NCBI GenBank assembly: GCA_964035795.1
Contig: OZ038322.1
Span: forward strand, 23,022,359 to 23,086,358
Origin: Pterobdella sp. o SKG-2022
Taxonomy: Eukaryota; Annelida; Clitellata; Hirudinida; Piscicolidae
Direction: 5' to 3'
DNA: 64,000 bases
A model generated the notes under the pieces. That model saw only the letters and a list, made by a program, of their open reading frames with translations, was not told the DNA's origin and did not search any database. Of this stretch, positions 11,165-24,977 are shown piece by piece (within the stretch, counting starts at the first letter, position 1; every line of letters begins with the position of its first letter). A program made the translations under genes and the position numbers.

Positions 11165-13243
11165 ATGGTTTCATTGCTGGGTGGAGGGCTCTTCGGCAAT
11201 CCTTTGAGTGGTATGCTTTTGAGTGTTCCATACTGATTTAAGTTATCGATATTCAAACGCTGAAAATGACTAATTAAATTGAGAATTATTTAGAGATTTT
11301 TTTGTTTGGAAATTATGAAACATAAGGTTTCAATTTAGAACATTTTTTATTTCTATCTGATCTGCTTCAATTTTAATTTCTTATAAAAAGGAAGTATTGA
11401 AATAATTTTTTCAAAATATATTTGATCGATGTTTAGTACTGCAAATCTTCGCAACACATCTTTCTACTCAAAGAAATTATTTGAAATCAAAGAATGCTTT
11501 TATAAAAACAATGAATTTAACCAGGCATGGATCTATAGCGTGTTCCAATGCTTATAGCCGATTCAATGTAAATAGAGTGAAAGCAATGAAACTCCAGTTC
11601 AGCTTGTATCTATATCTTAAATCAAAAGCATTTTTTCCGAATTTTTATTTAGTTAATTTAACTTTCAAACACCAGGCGTAACCGGAGCTTTGGGGGATAA
11701 AGAAGAAGAAAAAGAAAAGGGGAAGGTTTGAAATGAATAACACTTAAAACTCAATTGAAACAACTTTTAATTTTTGAGGAAGAAGAAGAAGATCCGGAAA
11801 TAGCAGAAGCAAGAAGAGAAGCAGAAGAAAGGAGAAATGAAAAGTACAGAAAAATGGAAGAAGAACGAGAAGCCATGAGGCAATCTATTAGAGAAAAGGT
11901 TTTTATTGATTAGAATTTGCAAAATTATAAAAAGTATCTTATTTGTATTGAACAAGCTTAAAGCTATGTCGTCATCAAAGTTTTTGCGCACTTCTCGCTG
12001 GCATTATAACTATGATATAAGTCTTGAGTTTCAATAAGGTAGTTTTTGTCATTCACATAAGCATTCAAGAACTCCATGGAATTTTTGCAGACGATTTCAT
12101 TCAGATATTGCATTTTTCGAGCTGAATATGATACCAAAAAAGACGACGTGAAAAGTATGAGTAGAAAATATCAATACTTTCCAATGTGGATATTCTCCAA
12201 GATTTTAAACCAGTACTCATAAATAATTTCGAAAATATTTTATCGAATATTTTCTTTAAATTATCAAAGTTCATTAATTTTCAAATCTTTGACGAAACCA
12301 ACATATGAAGCCGATCACATATTGACGTGTTAATCTCATTATATGATTGTAGTGTGCGCAGAATTTCTATAGATCACCATAGAAAGAATTTCTCGAGAAT
12401 AGCCATAAAGTATTAATTCGATATTTATGAGGTAATGTTTTTTATGTTGGAAACCACAGCAACTTCTATCACTTTCCATTGAAACACACCCTTTCCAATT
12501 AACTTCCTAAAGAGTTCACCTCCCACTTTCAGTATAAAATATAAAAAATATATTTTTTTAGAAGATTTGACTTTATAAATATAAACTAAATCAATATTTT
12601 GTATATAGTATTGATCACCTTGTATCCAAATCATTACAAGCATACTTATTGTTTTATCTAATATAATAAGACTTATAATCTGTCAAAATATTAAAACTAC
12701 TTATCAAATTTTTCAAAAGTGAAACATAAGACTCAACTCACTCTCAAATCTCTCCACAGTACAACATACAAAAGAAAGAAATTCCAACAGAAGACCCTGG
12801 CTTGGAAGGCAGGTTGGGCCGCAAGAAAAAAACTCCCGAAGAGCTCGCTTTGGAAACCGATCCCGATTATGATCCTTATGCCAAAGGTCGGCATTATATA
12901 ATCTCCCATTGTTGCTGTTGAAATAATTCTCGAGATTTATGTCAGTATGGAGGGCTTTCCAATTTTGTTGTATCGTGTGTTTTACATGCAATTGTACAAC
13001 GTATATAACACTAGTGCTCCTCAGAAAATAATTATATAACTAAAAGTCCTGCATAATATGATGCTTAGTTTTAGTAATTTCTTTTTGAAAAATAATTGAG
13101 ATAATATTATTCAGTGTAAAAATCAATATCAAACAGAATTTTTTCCTAAAAACCTGGATGAGTTCACAAAAAAAGTGAAAGAACTACCCTCAAACGTGGC
13201 TACATCAGTCAGTCAGGCCTCAGAAAAGTGCAGTCTACAGTGA
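11165..13243 (+). CDS. cplx: Complexin (SNARE-complex regulator), five coding exons
   Basis: Complexin is a small cytosolic protein that binds assembled SNARE bundles and both clamps and promotes Ca2+-triggered vesicle fusion. Exons: 11165-11210, 11676-11725, 11779-11898, 12760-12886 and 13137-13243, with frame kept across every junction, giving 149 aa (the family is about 130-160). The N terminus contains GNPLSGVTGALG, which lines up with the GNQLSAVKGAVG region of known complexins. The accessory and central helices (about residues 33-75) include RNEKYRKMEEEREAMRQ. The SNARE-contact positions of mammalian complexin (R48, R59, R63, I66, Y70) correspond to R51, R62, R66, I69 and Y73 here. The block KKKTPEELA (about 93-101) is invertebrate-typical. 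The end is CSLQ, a CaaX box expected to be farnesylated. The last acceptor (AAACAG at 13136) has a weak pyrimidine tract and is the least certain junction; alternative C-terminal exons, known in flies, were not found. Confidence 0.93.
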
Positions 13244-13358
13244 AAACTATAATAGAAATTGAATCTTTTAAGTAATCGAAACCAAAAAAATTAAAAATTA
13301 ATGTGAATATGTTGATTAGGTGAAAATGAATGGCTGATTTATAAAGGGTCACAAAAAG

Positions 13359-13364
13359 AATAAA
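13359..13364 (+). terminator. cplx: Candidate polyadenylation signal of complexin
   Basis: AATAAA occurs 115 bases after the complexin stop codon. It is the first canonical hexamer downstream. Confidence 0.45.
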
Positions 13365-14979
13365 GTCTAGGAACTGATCTGAAATCCTTTTTGAATATCA
13401 GCTCTGTCAATCAGCCGTATAGGATAAGAGGATTAACAAGAGAATTGAGTTTAATTAGCTGAATAAAATTATGATTGAATAAATGTATATATAATGAATG
13501 AAGAAAAGTGATAAAAGGATAGGTGTATTAAAGATGGGTGAAAACATAAAATGATGGAGAAAAAATAGATAAGTAAATGAGTAGATAAAAACATAATAGA
13601 CAAAATAATAGAAAAAGAATAAAATTAAGGGAAACATTGAGAAAACACAAAAGTTTAAAGTAATGAACTAAATTCTAATAACCAAGTCCATACCTTGAAT
13701 ATTTCCATTTTTTGGAACTATTTTTATGTAAAAATCTAATTTGATTGACTAAGTATTTTCAATAAACTCTTATGTATAAAACGTGAAGAATTATTTTCGA
13801 GCACTAACGGTTCAAATGGTCAAGCTTTCCTTATTTAAAGGCAGTGTGGCTGACATCACATCGACTTTCATTACTATTTTCAAGTAGATTATTTTGAACC
13901 AGTTTTTAGGCTTTTGTCATTTCTTTCTTTCGATGTTGCTTTTAAGATTAAATTTTCACATGTTTAAAAGTAATATTGCTGGTAAAAAATATTTTATTTT
14001 CATTCGCATTACTTGCTCTCTTTTCTCGGTGTATTGTTACTCTGTCATTTCACATGGATATTATTCAAATAAAATTTATCATCGTTTAACTTTGGCCCAT
14101 CGTTCAACTTTTGTTACCTTCCTTTCAGGCATTCTGATTGAGAAATTTTGTTCGGAAATACTTTCTGAATCAAAATTTTTCAATTACCGACATAAAAAAA
14201 TAAAATTTTTTTAATGTATACTAAAAACTCGAAAAATATTTTTTCGGAAGTTTGTTTTTTTCAGTTTTAAAACTGGCAATTTTTTTAATAAATTTAAAAA
14301 TTACTCTTCTAAATTCCAATTTTCTGTACCATCTGAACTCAAAAATTGAAACTTAGTTTTTTAAAATTTAAATTTCTGTACCATATGAACTCAAAAATTG
14401 AAACTTAGATTTCAAAATTAAAATAATAGATTATATGAATTTCAAAAAGAAATGGAAAAATTATTTTTATAAAACAAGCAGTTACGGAAAAAATGTACCA
14501 AACGGCTCAAAAACTGAAAGTATTTGAAAAATGTTAAATTAATATTAATTTGAAATCCAATAATAAACTTTAACAAAAATTATGGTGATTTCAAAAAAAA
14601 TACAAAAATAAAATGAAACTTACCAAATTTTTCTTATAATTATTTTCTTTACCATTTTAAAGATTTTATAGACACTAAACTCTAGCGAATGAAAATTAAA
14701 TTATAAGTTATTGGACGAAAACTCAGTAGAAACATTGAGTCACAAGCAGGTCAAACTTTATTCTATTTATCTTCATTACTTCAACTAATCATATAATAAT
14801 CAAAAATGTCCCAAAAATTTTTTTAATGAAACTTATAACTAAATGGAGGTACTAGCATTAGTTTGTAGAAATTAGCATAAGATCATACATTGTCATCTAC
14901 ATTAGGTTATATAAAATCTGAAGTTTACGATGTTGAAGAAAATTTTTAAGATCACTATCGGAGATGAAATTGCGTGTAT
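13365..14979. other. Gene-free stretch downstream of complexin
   Basis: No coding exon supported. The 106-codon frame at 13894-14214 has no ATG at its start and low-complexity composition, and I do not accept it as a gene. Confidence 0.5.
14321..14408. repeat. Short tandem duplication, period 52
   Basis: A 36-base segment starting TTTCTGTACCATCTGAACTC at 14321-14356 recurs at 14373-14408 with one mismatch, separated by 16 bases. Confidence 0.8.
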
Positions 14980-15060
14980 CACATTAAATTAAATTATGTT
15001 ATATTACATTAATTAATTTAATGTGATACAGTCCCTTACATTATTTTACTTTGAATTACA

Positions 15061-15810
15061 TTAAATTACACTATACCACATTGTATTACATTAAATTACA
15101 CTATATCACATTGTATTACCTTAAATTACACTATATCACATTGTATTACATTAAATTACACTATATCACATTGTATTACATTAAATTACACTATATCACA
15201 TTGTATTACATTAAATTACACTATATCACATTGTATTACATTAAATTACACTATATCACATTGTATTACCTTAAATTACACTATATCACATTGTATTACA
15301 TTAAATTACACTATATCACATTGTATTACATTAAATTACACTATATCACATTGTATTACATTAAATTACACTATATCACATTGTATTACATTAAATTACA
15401 CTATATCACATTGTATTACATTAAATTACACTATATCACATTGTATTACATTAAATTACACTATATCACATTGTATTACATTAAATTACACTATATCACA
15501 TTGTATTACATTAAATTACACTATATCACATTGTATTACATTAAATTACACTATATCACATTGTATTACATTAAATTACACTATATCACATTGTATTACA
15601 TTAAATTACACTATATCACATTGTATTACATTAAATTACACTATATCACATTGTATTACATTAAATTACACTATATCACATTGTATTACATTAAATTACA
15701 CTATATCACATTGTATTACAATAAATTACACTGTATCACATTGTATTACATTAAATTACACTATATCACATTGTATTACATTAAATTACACTATATCACA
15801 TTGTATTACA
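15061..15810. repeat. 30-bp satellite array, 25 copies
   Basis: Twenty-five head-to-tail copies of a 30-base unit (first half TTAAATTACACTATA, second half TCACATTGTATTACA). Copies are nearly identical. Variants seen include ACC for ACA at the ends of two units exactly five units apart (about 15120 and 15270), one C in the first unit and one G near 15733. Degenerate TTACATTAAATTA-like sequence extends about 80 bases to the left and, more weakly, 150-190 bases to the right, suggesting an older array with a homogenised core. Because 30 is a multiple of 3, one strand stays open for 267 codons, but the decapeptide-repeat frame is an artefact. Confidence 0.97.
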
Positions 15811-15999
15811 TTAAATTATATAAAATTACCCTAAATTACTCTAAATTACGTTGAGTAACATCAAGTCACTTCATACAAGTTAAGTGAGATTAGAATAAAT
15901 TTAATTGAATTAAAATTAAATGACTTTAAGATGAATTAAAAAAATTGTGATCAATTCAAAGTTATTGCATTAAATCTCATTAAAAAAAATTACATTAAA

Positions 16000-18900
16000 T
16001 TACGTCCCACGCGTGTTTTTTAATTTTTTGCATAACTGTAGAAAACGCACGGGTAATTTATGACAGATTTGTAAATATTTAATGGTTATTTAGGTTGGCT
16101 TGATGCGAAGAGATAATCAGAAAGTGATAACGCTGCATGGAGAAATATATTTTTAAAATAAGCCCAATACTCTAGTTAAGTGTTTTGTTTTTGCTTTGTA
16201 TTCAGTGGGGGTCTACAAAAGAAGTCATTAACCATTGGAGATATTTTTAAAAATGCATGTGTTAAAAAGAACACAAAACGTGTTAGTCGCCAAAGGTGTG
16301 GATAAAGACGTCTGAGATCACCAAGATGACGCTAGGACTCAATGAAGCCAAACTTTATGAAACCTTTTTGAGTTTGAAGCAATCATTCAATAAAAAGAAA
16401 ATGTTATCTATCTTGTCTGAAAATTTATTCGTGGTTTCGAATGCAATTGAATTGAGAATTTTTCATAATGAAATATCACTTTTCATTTCAACGACTGATT
16501 TAAATAATTTAAATGAAATTTTTTTATAATAAAAAAGTAGCTTTCAGAAGAGGTTTAAAGAATTTAAAAAAATCATTTGGAAGACAAAGATCAAGTATTT
16601 GAGTTTCAAACAACGAACATCACAACCTTTCAAATATTTTTCCAAATAATCGCATGTAAATCCAAAATTTCTACTTTTCAACATAAAAATACTGGAAATG
16701 CTTTCAATTCTTTCATAAATGTAATTTCAATATAACTAAGTTAAAAATTCATAACAAGATTGCTAAAGTTTACGTTGTTCACGAAAACCATATAGATATA
16801 TGTGTGTGTAAATTATTAATTTTCACATTTAAATAATCCCATTAATTGCAGACAAACCGTTCTTTTGGGCCGTTAATTAAAGCCAAGGTGTGTCTAAGCA
16901 CTATCATTATTCCGCAGACTTCTCCGTGCGCATTTACTTCATTTTTATTAACTTTTTAAAAAAAATTTGTGTTTTATTAGTAAAAAAAAAACGCTTCAAC
17001 GTTTTATTCGGAATCCAGGCTGCATGAAGCACCAAAAATTCAAAACACTTGAGAAAAAAAGTTGAACACTGACTGCATTGATCGAACTGTTTGAGTTTTA
17101 AAATTTTTTTGCAACATACAGTTGTGCGCAGAACCGATAGATTATTAGCATATAGTTGTAAACACAGTCAACATACAATTTTAACACAATAAGCGTTACT
17201 TTATGGCCATTACATAGTTAGCAAGAAGTTTAAAAATATAAATAATATTGAAGAGATGATCTAAGATAAAAGGTTACATAAGTGATGAGAATTTATTGAG
17301 CAAATCGATTGCAAAAATTATAAAAATATTGTTGGGTTCTTGGTAGCTTTGTAGGGTTTAGTTTGGTTTATTTAGAGCTTTTTGAAAGTGTTTTGCAGCT
17401 GAGAAAGAATTTTTTGACGATAAAAATGTTTATTTGACCATTGAAAATATGCGTATTTATACATTATACGTTAAAAAATATCTATTTGACATTCAGTTAA
17501 TGGAATAAAAACAGTTAATATTTTGAAAAAACTATATTCGAATGAAAAATTCACGTAAAAACTTAATAAAAACTATCATAGCCTGAAATAATTTTTATAT
17601 TTTAAATGCAACATAAACAAAACAATGAAAAATAATTTATAATATAAAACTTTTGAAAGTCAAAAAGAAATGTCTTGGCCACTACGGGCTTTTATCTCGC
17701 AGAAAAATGATCAAAGACCTCCTTTAAATGAAAAGTAAACACAAGTTGATGTGCTTGTTCACTTTTAAATGTGCTGTATTCGTCATCTATTAGCAAAAAA
17801 TCGGAGTTCTTTTAAAAATTTTGTTGGAAATATTTTAAAAACTAACAATGGATGAATTTCATTATATTTTGATTTATTTAAATATTCAAGAAAAGGTTTT
17901 TAGTAGAATCAAATAAAAGATCTTTGTGTGAATTTCCCACTGATTTTAATCGAATGAAGCTTTTTGAAAAAAAAACCGCTGTCATACTTTTGAAAATTTC
18001 CATAAATCTGTTTCAAAATGACATTTAATCAAAATTAATTCTATGTATTGGAAACTTACTGATGAAAATAGGCAACATTTAAAATACAATAAAAAATATA
18101 TATTCAATAAAAACTGTGGTGTTCAAACCTGATTTGAAATCATTAAAAAAAGCAAATTAAAAAGTTAATCTAGCTGATAATTACGAACAATAATGTAATA
18201 AAATTTGGATTACTTTAATAAAACTGATGTCCACAACCAGTCTTCAATCACATCTTCATTAGGTCCATTAAAATTTTTACAAAAATCAAGGATTTTCTCA
18301 AATATCCCAGTTTGAAAGGTTTAGATTTTTGTATTTAGTTTGTCAATTCTACTCGCCCCTCATTACCTGGGTAATTGAAGTATCAGACTTATTTTAAATG
18401 AGTGTTTTACTGGAACTTTTTTCCATATCATTTATATTCTCGTTCTAAGTTCCATTCTTTTATTGGTCGTTCAAGTTTACGAGTGAATTGATTTAACTCT
18501 TGTTCTCTGGTTTAATTACTCATCTTTGAACAAAATTATGCCTCAATAAAATTTTCATTACTGTTGAGAAAAGAGAATTAATATACAAAAGGCAGTTATC
18601 TGATATAGGGAATTGTTTAGGAGGCTCAGATAGAGCTCCTACATTTCCATTGGTTTTCAAAATTCTTCATTTAATTTTTTGAAATCAGTTTCAATTAATT
18701 CTTCAATTAAATAGTTCAAAGTAGTTTTTAATTAATTCTCCAATTTAGCAACGATAAAAGAATATTTTTTATATTCTCATATCAATTCATATTTAAACAT
18801 TGCTAAATATTCAAGATCTAAGCTCAAACCATAAAATTTGTTTTTAAAACGATGTGGAAATTATAAAGGATTTTAAATTGATTCTGTGTAAAAGATAGAC

Positions 18901-21900
18901 CCAACGAAGAGCACCTATCATTTAAACTGAAACACAATATTGCTTTTATTGCACATAACCAGTGCAAGTTTCAACGTCAGAAAAGATCCCAATACTTATA
19001 TATACATTATCCCTATAATTTCTATCTTATATATACTATGGTTTAAACAATAATTAACTAATTATCAGTTCAAATACCTAGATTTTGAGGCTTGAAGTGT
19101 GCAATTGTAAAATTTAAATTTTTTTAACGTTATCAATTTTTTTATAAGGCTTTCAATGGAAAATTCTACAAGAATTTTTTGTTTTTTACTTTTTGTAGTA
19201 TTTTTGAAAAAAAAAATATAATATGTTTTTCAAGTGAAAAAGCTAATCGTTTCACATTTTTTAAGCATCTTTTATTGCTGAAATTCTAAAAATGCTCTAA
19301 CCTTTACTGAAAATGTTATTATTTGAAAATTTTTTAAAGATTTTATATATAATATCATGAGTAATTTTTATGCTCTAACTCCAATTCTGGACTGATGCAA
19401 GGTTGATTTATTTCCGAAAAGCTGTACTTCTCAATCAGTTCATCCTTATCATAAAACATTAGTTACCACCTATTTTAGATTATTCTGATTGACAAATTAT
19501 ACGTATAAATTTATATGTTGAGATTGAGGAAAAAATTCTCTCTTTCTGTTTTGCCCTAATTAATCAGAAAAAAGTCTTTTTACACTGTATAAATACTTAC
19601 AGTGATATTTCCAAAAAGTTTTTTCTTTGAAATCAAAAGTCAGCAACTTTTATCTGTTTTGGCTAAATTTTAAAGCGGTATTTAAAAAAATCCATGGTTT
19701 TCTATCAAAAATATATTAAGTGTTGAAGAATTCTTATTGTACATTGTTTCTAATTATTTTATTAATCAGCAAAAAAGTTCTCGTTTAGTCGTGCTGAGAT
19801 TTTCAGCAAGTTACTTGGTCAAAAATTCGCAAAATGAATGAAAATTAATATGATTTAGAAATGGTCTTTTTAGCCATTTTTTATTAAATATTTATCAGTA
19901 TTCATCTATCATTTTTTCAATTATCTGAAAAAGAGTAAATTGCATACAAAGAATTAAATAGTTAAGAACTAATTTTGGTTAAAACATGTATTCTAGTAAT
20001 AATCAAATATAAAGTTTTCAAGTCCTCTTGGCCCAATCTTTTCAGAGAGTTTTGTTATATCTCTCATTGACATAAAAAACCGTTTTCAAACTCCGTGCAT
20101 TCCTTCGATGCCCCTATTTATAAACCTGAAGTTTTATTAAAAAAATCAAGTGAAGTAAGCACTCTTTTCTGATTCTGATTTGAAGCATTCGAATGGTTTA
20201 CCAAAAACTCTTTTAAGGTATTCGAAAGACTTTTTCAACCAGGAAACTAGTGATATTTTTTGATTAATATTTTGGATGTTTCAAGTTGAAAACGAAAAGA
20301 GATCCTTTTATGCTGTCAGCTTTTTCCTAAAAGTATATGAAATTCTGTTGGAACAGTTAATGTTGAGTTATAATGACAACAAGTTGGCTGAGAGATTAGT
20401 CAAACGGTTAATAAAAAATTTAAAAATCTATCACCATACTTCTAGCTCAAGCTTTTGAGGTATAAAAAAATTTTATTGAAAAATTTAAAAATTTTCGAAA
20501 AGATTTTTTTTAGTATACAAAATTTTGAAAAATTTATGAAGTTTTCAAAATCATTACAAATTATACTAATTCATCAAAATTTCAGAATAATAAATTTATC
20601 AGATGTTTTTATTGGTTTTTAAATTATATTTTGAGTTTGAAAAAAGTTTTTTGTTTGAATTTTTTCAAAAAATGACTTATTTTAAATTGATGGATTTCAT
20701 ATGATAAGGTTGAACTTATCGACATCTACAGAATAAACATATCTTAAAACTGTCTTTTACTAAAGCTTTGAAAATAATATTTTAAAAAATTGTGCATTCA
20801 AAGTCTCTTAAAAATTTAAACGAAAATGTTTCATGATTTTCAATACTATGATGATACTATGTAAAAGAAATGTTATAATGAAGCATATTCTTATTATTTG
20901 GAAGCTTTTCCAAAGTGTATAAAAAAACTAAATTCCTGAACTTTATTTCAATGCACAAGGCTTGTTGAAATTGACCAGACATCCTAATCAGGTTCCAAAT
21001 ACAAAACAAAACAAAATTGTGTTTAAACTCAATTATCAGCATTAAGCTCCCAGCAAGCCTCACCTTTTAACCAACCCCCATGGAAGGTTTTAGGGTTTCA
21101 GTTGGTTCTTAAAAGCAAAAAAAAAAAAATTTTTTAACTAAACATATCTCTTCATCAATACGATTTCCAACAAGAATGGCGAGAATACTTTGTTTCCAAT
21201 AATTTTGTTTTCAAAAAAGTATATTAGGCAAAAGTGTTTTTTGATGTATTTATATTTTTTGTCGATGTGATTATCAATGATGGAAATGTTTGGAAAGAGA
21301 TTGAATGTTTTTGAAGTTTTTGATGTTTTTGATGTTTTTTGAGTAGAAATAAAAGGACTGCAAAGTCAATACACTTGTCTTCGGCGTTTCAATGCAACAA
21401 TTTGCATATTTTGTTGTGCATCTAAAAAATAAAAACAAAAATTTGATTAATTTTATGAATAAAGTACTGATTTTGTTTTTTATCAACATCAAGAACCAAA
21501 TAATTTTAGAAAAAAATATTTAACGTAATATCATACAAAAAAGCCTAATACTATTTGTGAATGATTGATTTGAACTTTGGAGGTTTAGGATGGAAGAAGT
21601 TTCGAGATAACATTTCAATTTTTTTTGGTATTATTTTCAAATTTTTGCAACCATCAGTACAAAACTCAAACAAATTTCTAAATTTTTTCCAAAATTCTAT
21701 TGACTGACAATCCAAAATTGATCTAATAATGAAAAGTTTTTTTCGGGAAACCTCTTTTATCAATCAAACCGACAATTCACAGTTAATTTTGTTGAAGCTA
21801 TTTTGTGAAAAAATATCTAAACGTCCATTTTTGAACTTCTCACTTCGTTATTTAAATATTTTTACATAAATAATCTTAAAAATGAAGAAGAAAAAGTCTG

Positions 21901-24287
21901 AAAAGTCTAAAAGAAAAAACATACGAATGCAAATGTTTTAATGTTGAAGGAATCGCTCGAAAAGCATAAAACACAATAACAATAAGAGCGCTTGTTGGAG
22001 ATATTTATTTATTTAGTACTTAATGTAGTGACTCCATTATCTTTCTTAACAGTCACACTAAGTTAGTTTTGTGCCATTGGAAAAACACAGCTCAAAAGCT
22101 TACAAAGTTCATCTGCCGTTGAATTAGTTATGGAAGATTTTAAATATTAGGAAATACATAATAAAATTATCTAATTGATTTATAAGTCTGGAAAAATTAA
22201 AAAGCAATGTAAAACTATAAAAGTCGAACAAACATCGGACTGAAAAAGCACAAACGACAGAGAACAAAAAAAGCACCCAACAAACATGCCTCGATATTGA
22301 CTAGGAAGCCATTCGCAATGAACTTTAATGCAAATTTTTTTTATATGCAAAGATTCTTATGTAGAGGTTGTTTTGATACATGTTTTTGCTAATAAAATTC
22401 ATTTTATTTCCATAATGTATTTTAAATTATTTTTCATTTAAAAAACGAAAAATAATTTTTTTTGAATAATTCATCTAAAAAATGCTTTTTGAATGGAAAG
22501 TGATTGAACTTATAATAAATCAATTATTTAGCAAAACTCATGAGCCAATCAAACAAAGCTAATGAAACACATGAGTACACCAAACAAATATAATGAAGTT
22601 TAATTGAAGCTACTATAACCATATAGTGTAATCTTTAAAAAAAAACACAAAATGACAACTGTCATATGACGTGATGCTTGAATAGGAGGAAAAAAAGATT
22701 CTGAAAAGATATAATTTGTGATAGGTTTAGTTCCATAATGAGCAAGACATTCACGTTTTAATCAGCTTTTAAAATTTTTTTGCTTCACAAAGTGTTTTTT
22801 GTTTGTGGTTTCACTTGCATTTTATCCTATTTATTCGTTGGTTGTTTCAAAAAAGTAAAACTTGAAAGCATTTTTAGCTAAATAAGTTCAAAAGTTATGA
22901 ACTATTTTCATGAAAAGATAAAACCATTGAATTTTTAAAAAGCAGGTTTAGTGTACTAATAAATTTATTTTATTGAAAATCAAAAAAAATTATTTTTTCA
23001 TCAAATAAGATTTCAAAATGAAAATAGAATTTTAAAAAGATCAGAACTTAGCTAATTACTTTGTAATTAAATTTTGACAACAATGCCTCCAAAACTATTA
23101 GAAAATGCTGCTGCAAAATTCTAATTGTTTTCTCCGTTATCAAATCCATAACTTGAAAAATTGAAAAAAAAATTTCAATTCAAAAGTATTTTTTCTTAAA
23201 TTCAGCTTTTTTATTCTGAAAAATTTCAAAATATATGAAAGGTTTCTGCGTATACTCCAAGAGATGTAATGTTCCAATAATAATTTTTCCGTCAGCACCG
23301 TAAAAGATAATAAAAACGGTAATTGGGAAACTTGGCAAAGCGTCAACATTTATAGATTTTAAATTAAGCAAGAACAAATAAAAAACAATTATATAATAAA
23401 AATGGTTGTAATCATGTCGGAGATTCTTTTCTTTATCTAGTTTTTACTCCAAAAATTATCATAAAACGCCGATAATGCTGCAAAAACATTATGTGGATCT
23501 TAATATCACATTGAGATAAGCAAACCTTAATGGAACTCCTAGCTGAATCTCATTTTAAATATTAAATATTTTGTGCTTTTGTAATTAATCAAAATCTAGT
23601 TTTTTAATAAGAGAAGCTTTCCAAAAAAGCTAGCAAAAAATTAAAAAATTGAACTGAAAATTAGCGAAATATTTCACTTTACATGACATAAAGAAGAAAA
23701 ATCAATTAAAAAATCTTTATACACCGATGAGTTAATTAACAAAGAGACAATCTTCACCAAGCAAGTTTTTGCCTCTTTTAAGTAAATTACTGTCTTATGA
23801 TTTACAACAAACTTTATGGACTTAGAACAAGTTTACACACTGCAAGAAAAACAATAGCAACGACTAGAGACAGATGTATAACATGCCAAATAACAGTGTT
23901 CTAATGTAACACAAAAAAAATCTTTCTTTTTGGTAAATCATTTTTAAATTATTTATGACCCCAAACATTGAAATAAAACAGGTTTAGATACTTGATAATG
24001 TAGTGCTTTTTATTGCAAAACCCGATACAAATTGACTTGTTGAATAAATTTTTTGATACATTTTTATGGCAATCTATTGCCTTTGCTTGAATCTCCAAGT
24101 TGGAAAATCTTCAAATTGGAGCAAAAACCATAAAGAAGCTTTTTCAACGTTTTAACATGAAAAAATTCCCAAAAATCTCGTTTTTTCTAACAGATTGAAA
24201 AGTCTTTTTAGGAAATTTATTCAAAAACAGATGAATGAAGGGAAGAATATTTGAAAATAAAATAGACAGATGGCTGGTTGGATGAAT
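16000..24287. other. Long gene-free AT-rich region
   Basis: About 8 kb in which I see no exon with recognisable protein content, no RNA gene and no large repeat. Frames such as 16296-16529 and 20276-20458 are short, isolated and without motifs. Unrecognised exons of a fast-evolving gene cannot be excluded. Confidence 0.5.
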
Positions 24288-24774
24288 GGATAGATGGATG
24301 TGTGGATGAACTGGTAGTTAGATAGGTGAATGGATAGATGGATGTGTGGATGAACTGGTAGTTAGATAGGTGAATGGATAGATGGATGTGTGGATGAACT
24401 GGTAGTTAGATAGGTGAATGGATAGATGGATGTGTGGATGAACTGGTAGTTAGATAGGTGAATGGATAGATGGATGTGTGGATGAACTGGTAGTTAGATA
24501 GGTGAATGGATAGATGGATGTGTGGATGAACTGGTAGTTAGATAGGTGAATGGATAGATGGATGTGTGGATGAACTGGTAGTTAGATAGGTGAATGGATA
24601 AATGGATGTGTGGATGAACTGGTAGTTAGATAGGTGAATGGATAGATGGATGTGTGGATGAACTGGTAGTTAGATAGGTGAATGGATAGATGGATGTGTG
24701 GATGAACTGGTAGTTAGATAGGTGAATGGATAGATGGATGTGTGGATGAACTGGTAGTTAGATAGGTGAATGGA
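24288..24774. repeat. 44-bp minisatellite, 11 copies
   Basis: Eleven almost identical copies of a 44-base unit that begins GGATAGATGGATGTGTGGAT and ends GATAGGTGAAT. One unit (near 24597) reads GGATAAATGG. Looser GGAT/GAATG-rich simple sequence flanks it from about 24268 and on to about 24960, as if the array grew out of a (GGAT)n tract. Minus-strand frames through it are artefacts. Confidence 0.96.
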
Positions 24775-24977
24775 TGATAAAACTTGATTAAATGTATAAA
24801 ATGAAAATGTAGTTTGGATAATGGATGGATGAACACAGATGAAAAAAGCGAATGGATGCATGAAACGTTGAATGAAGAGATGAATGAAAAAGTTTTGGGA
24901 AAAAAAATGAATGGATGGGCGATTAGATGAGTTTTTTGAATGAATAGTTGGATAAATGCATGCACAATGAATTGTTA

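Noticed and set aside
15051..15854. 267-codon ORF encoding a repeating decapeptide
   Set aside because: It is the translation of the 30-bp satellite; the unit length is a multiple of three, so the frame stays open without coding meaning.
15061..24774. CRISPR-like arrays
   Set aside because: The tandem arrays are head-to-tail with no unique spacers, and the genome is eukaryotic.
24670..24965. Minus-strand ORFs with HPSIHSPI-like repeats
   Set aside because: These are translations of the 44-bp minisatellite and its GGAT-rich flank.
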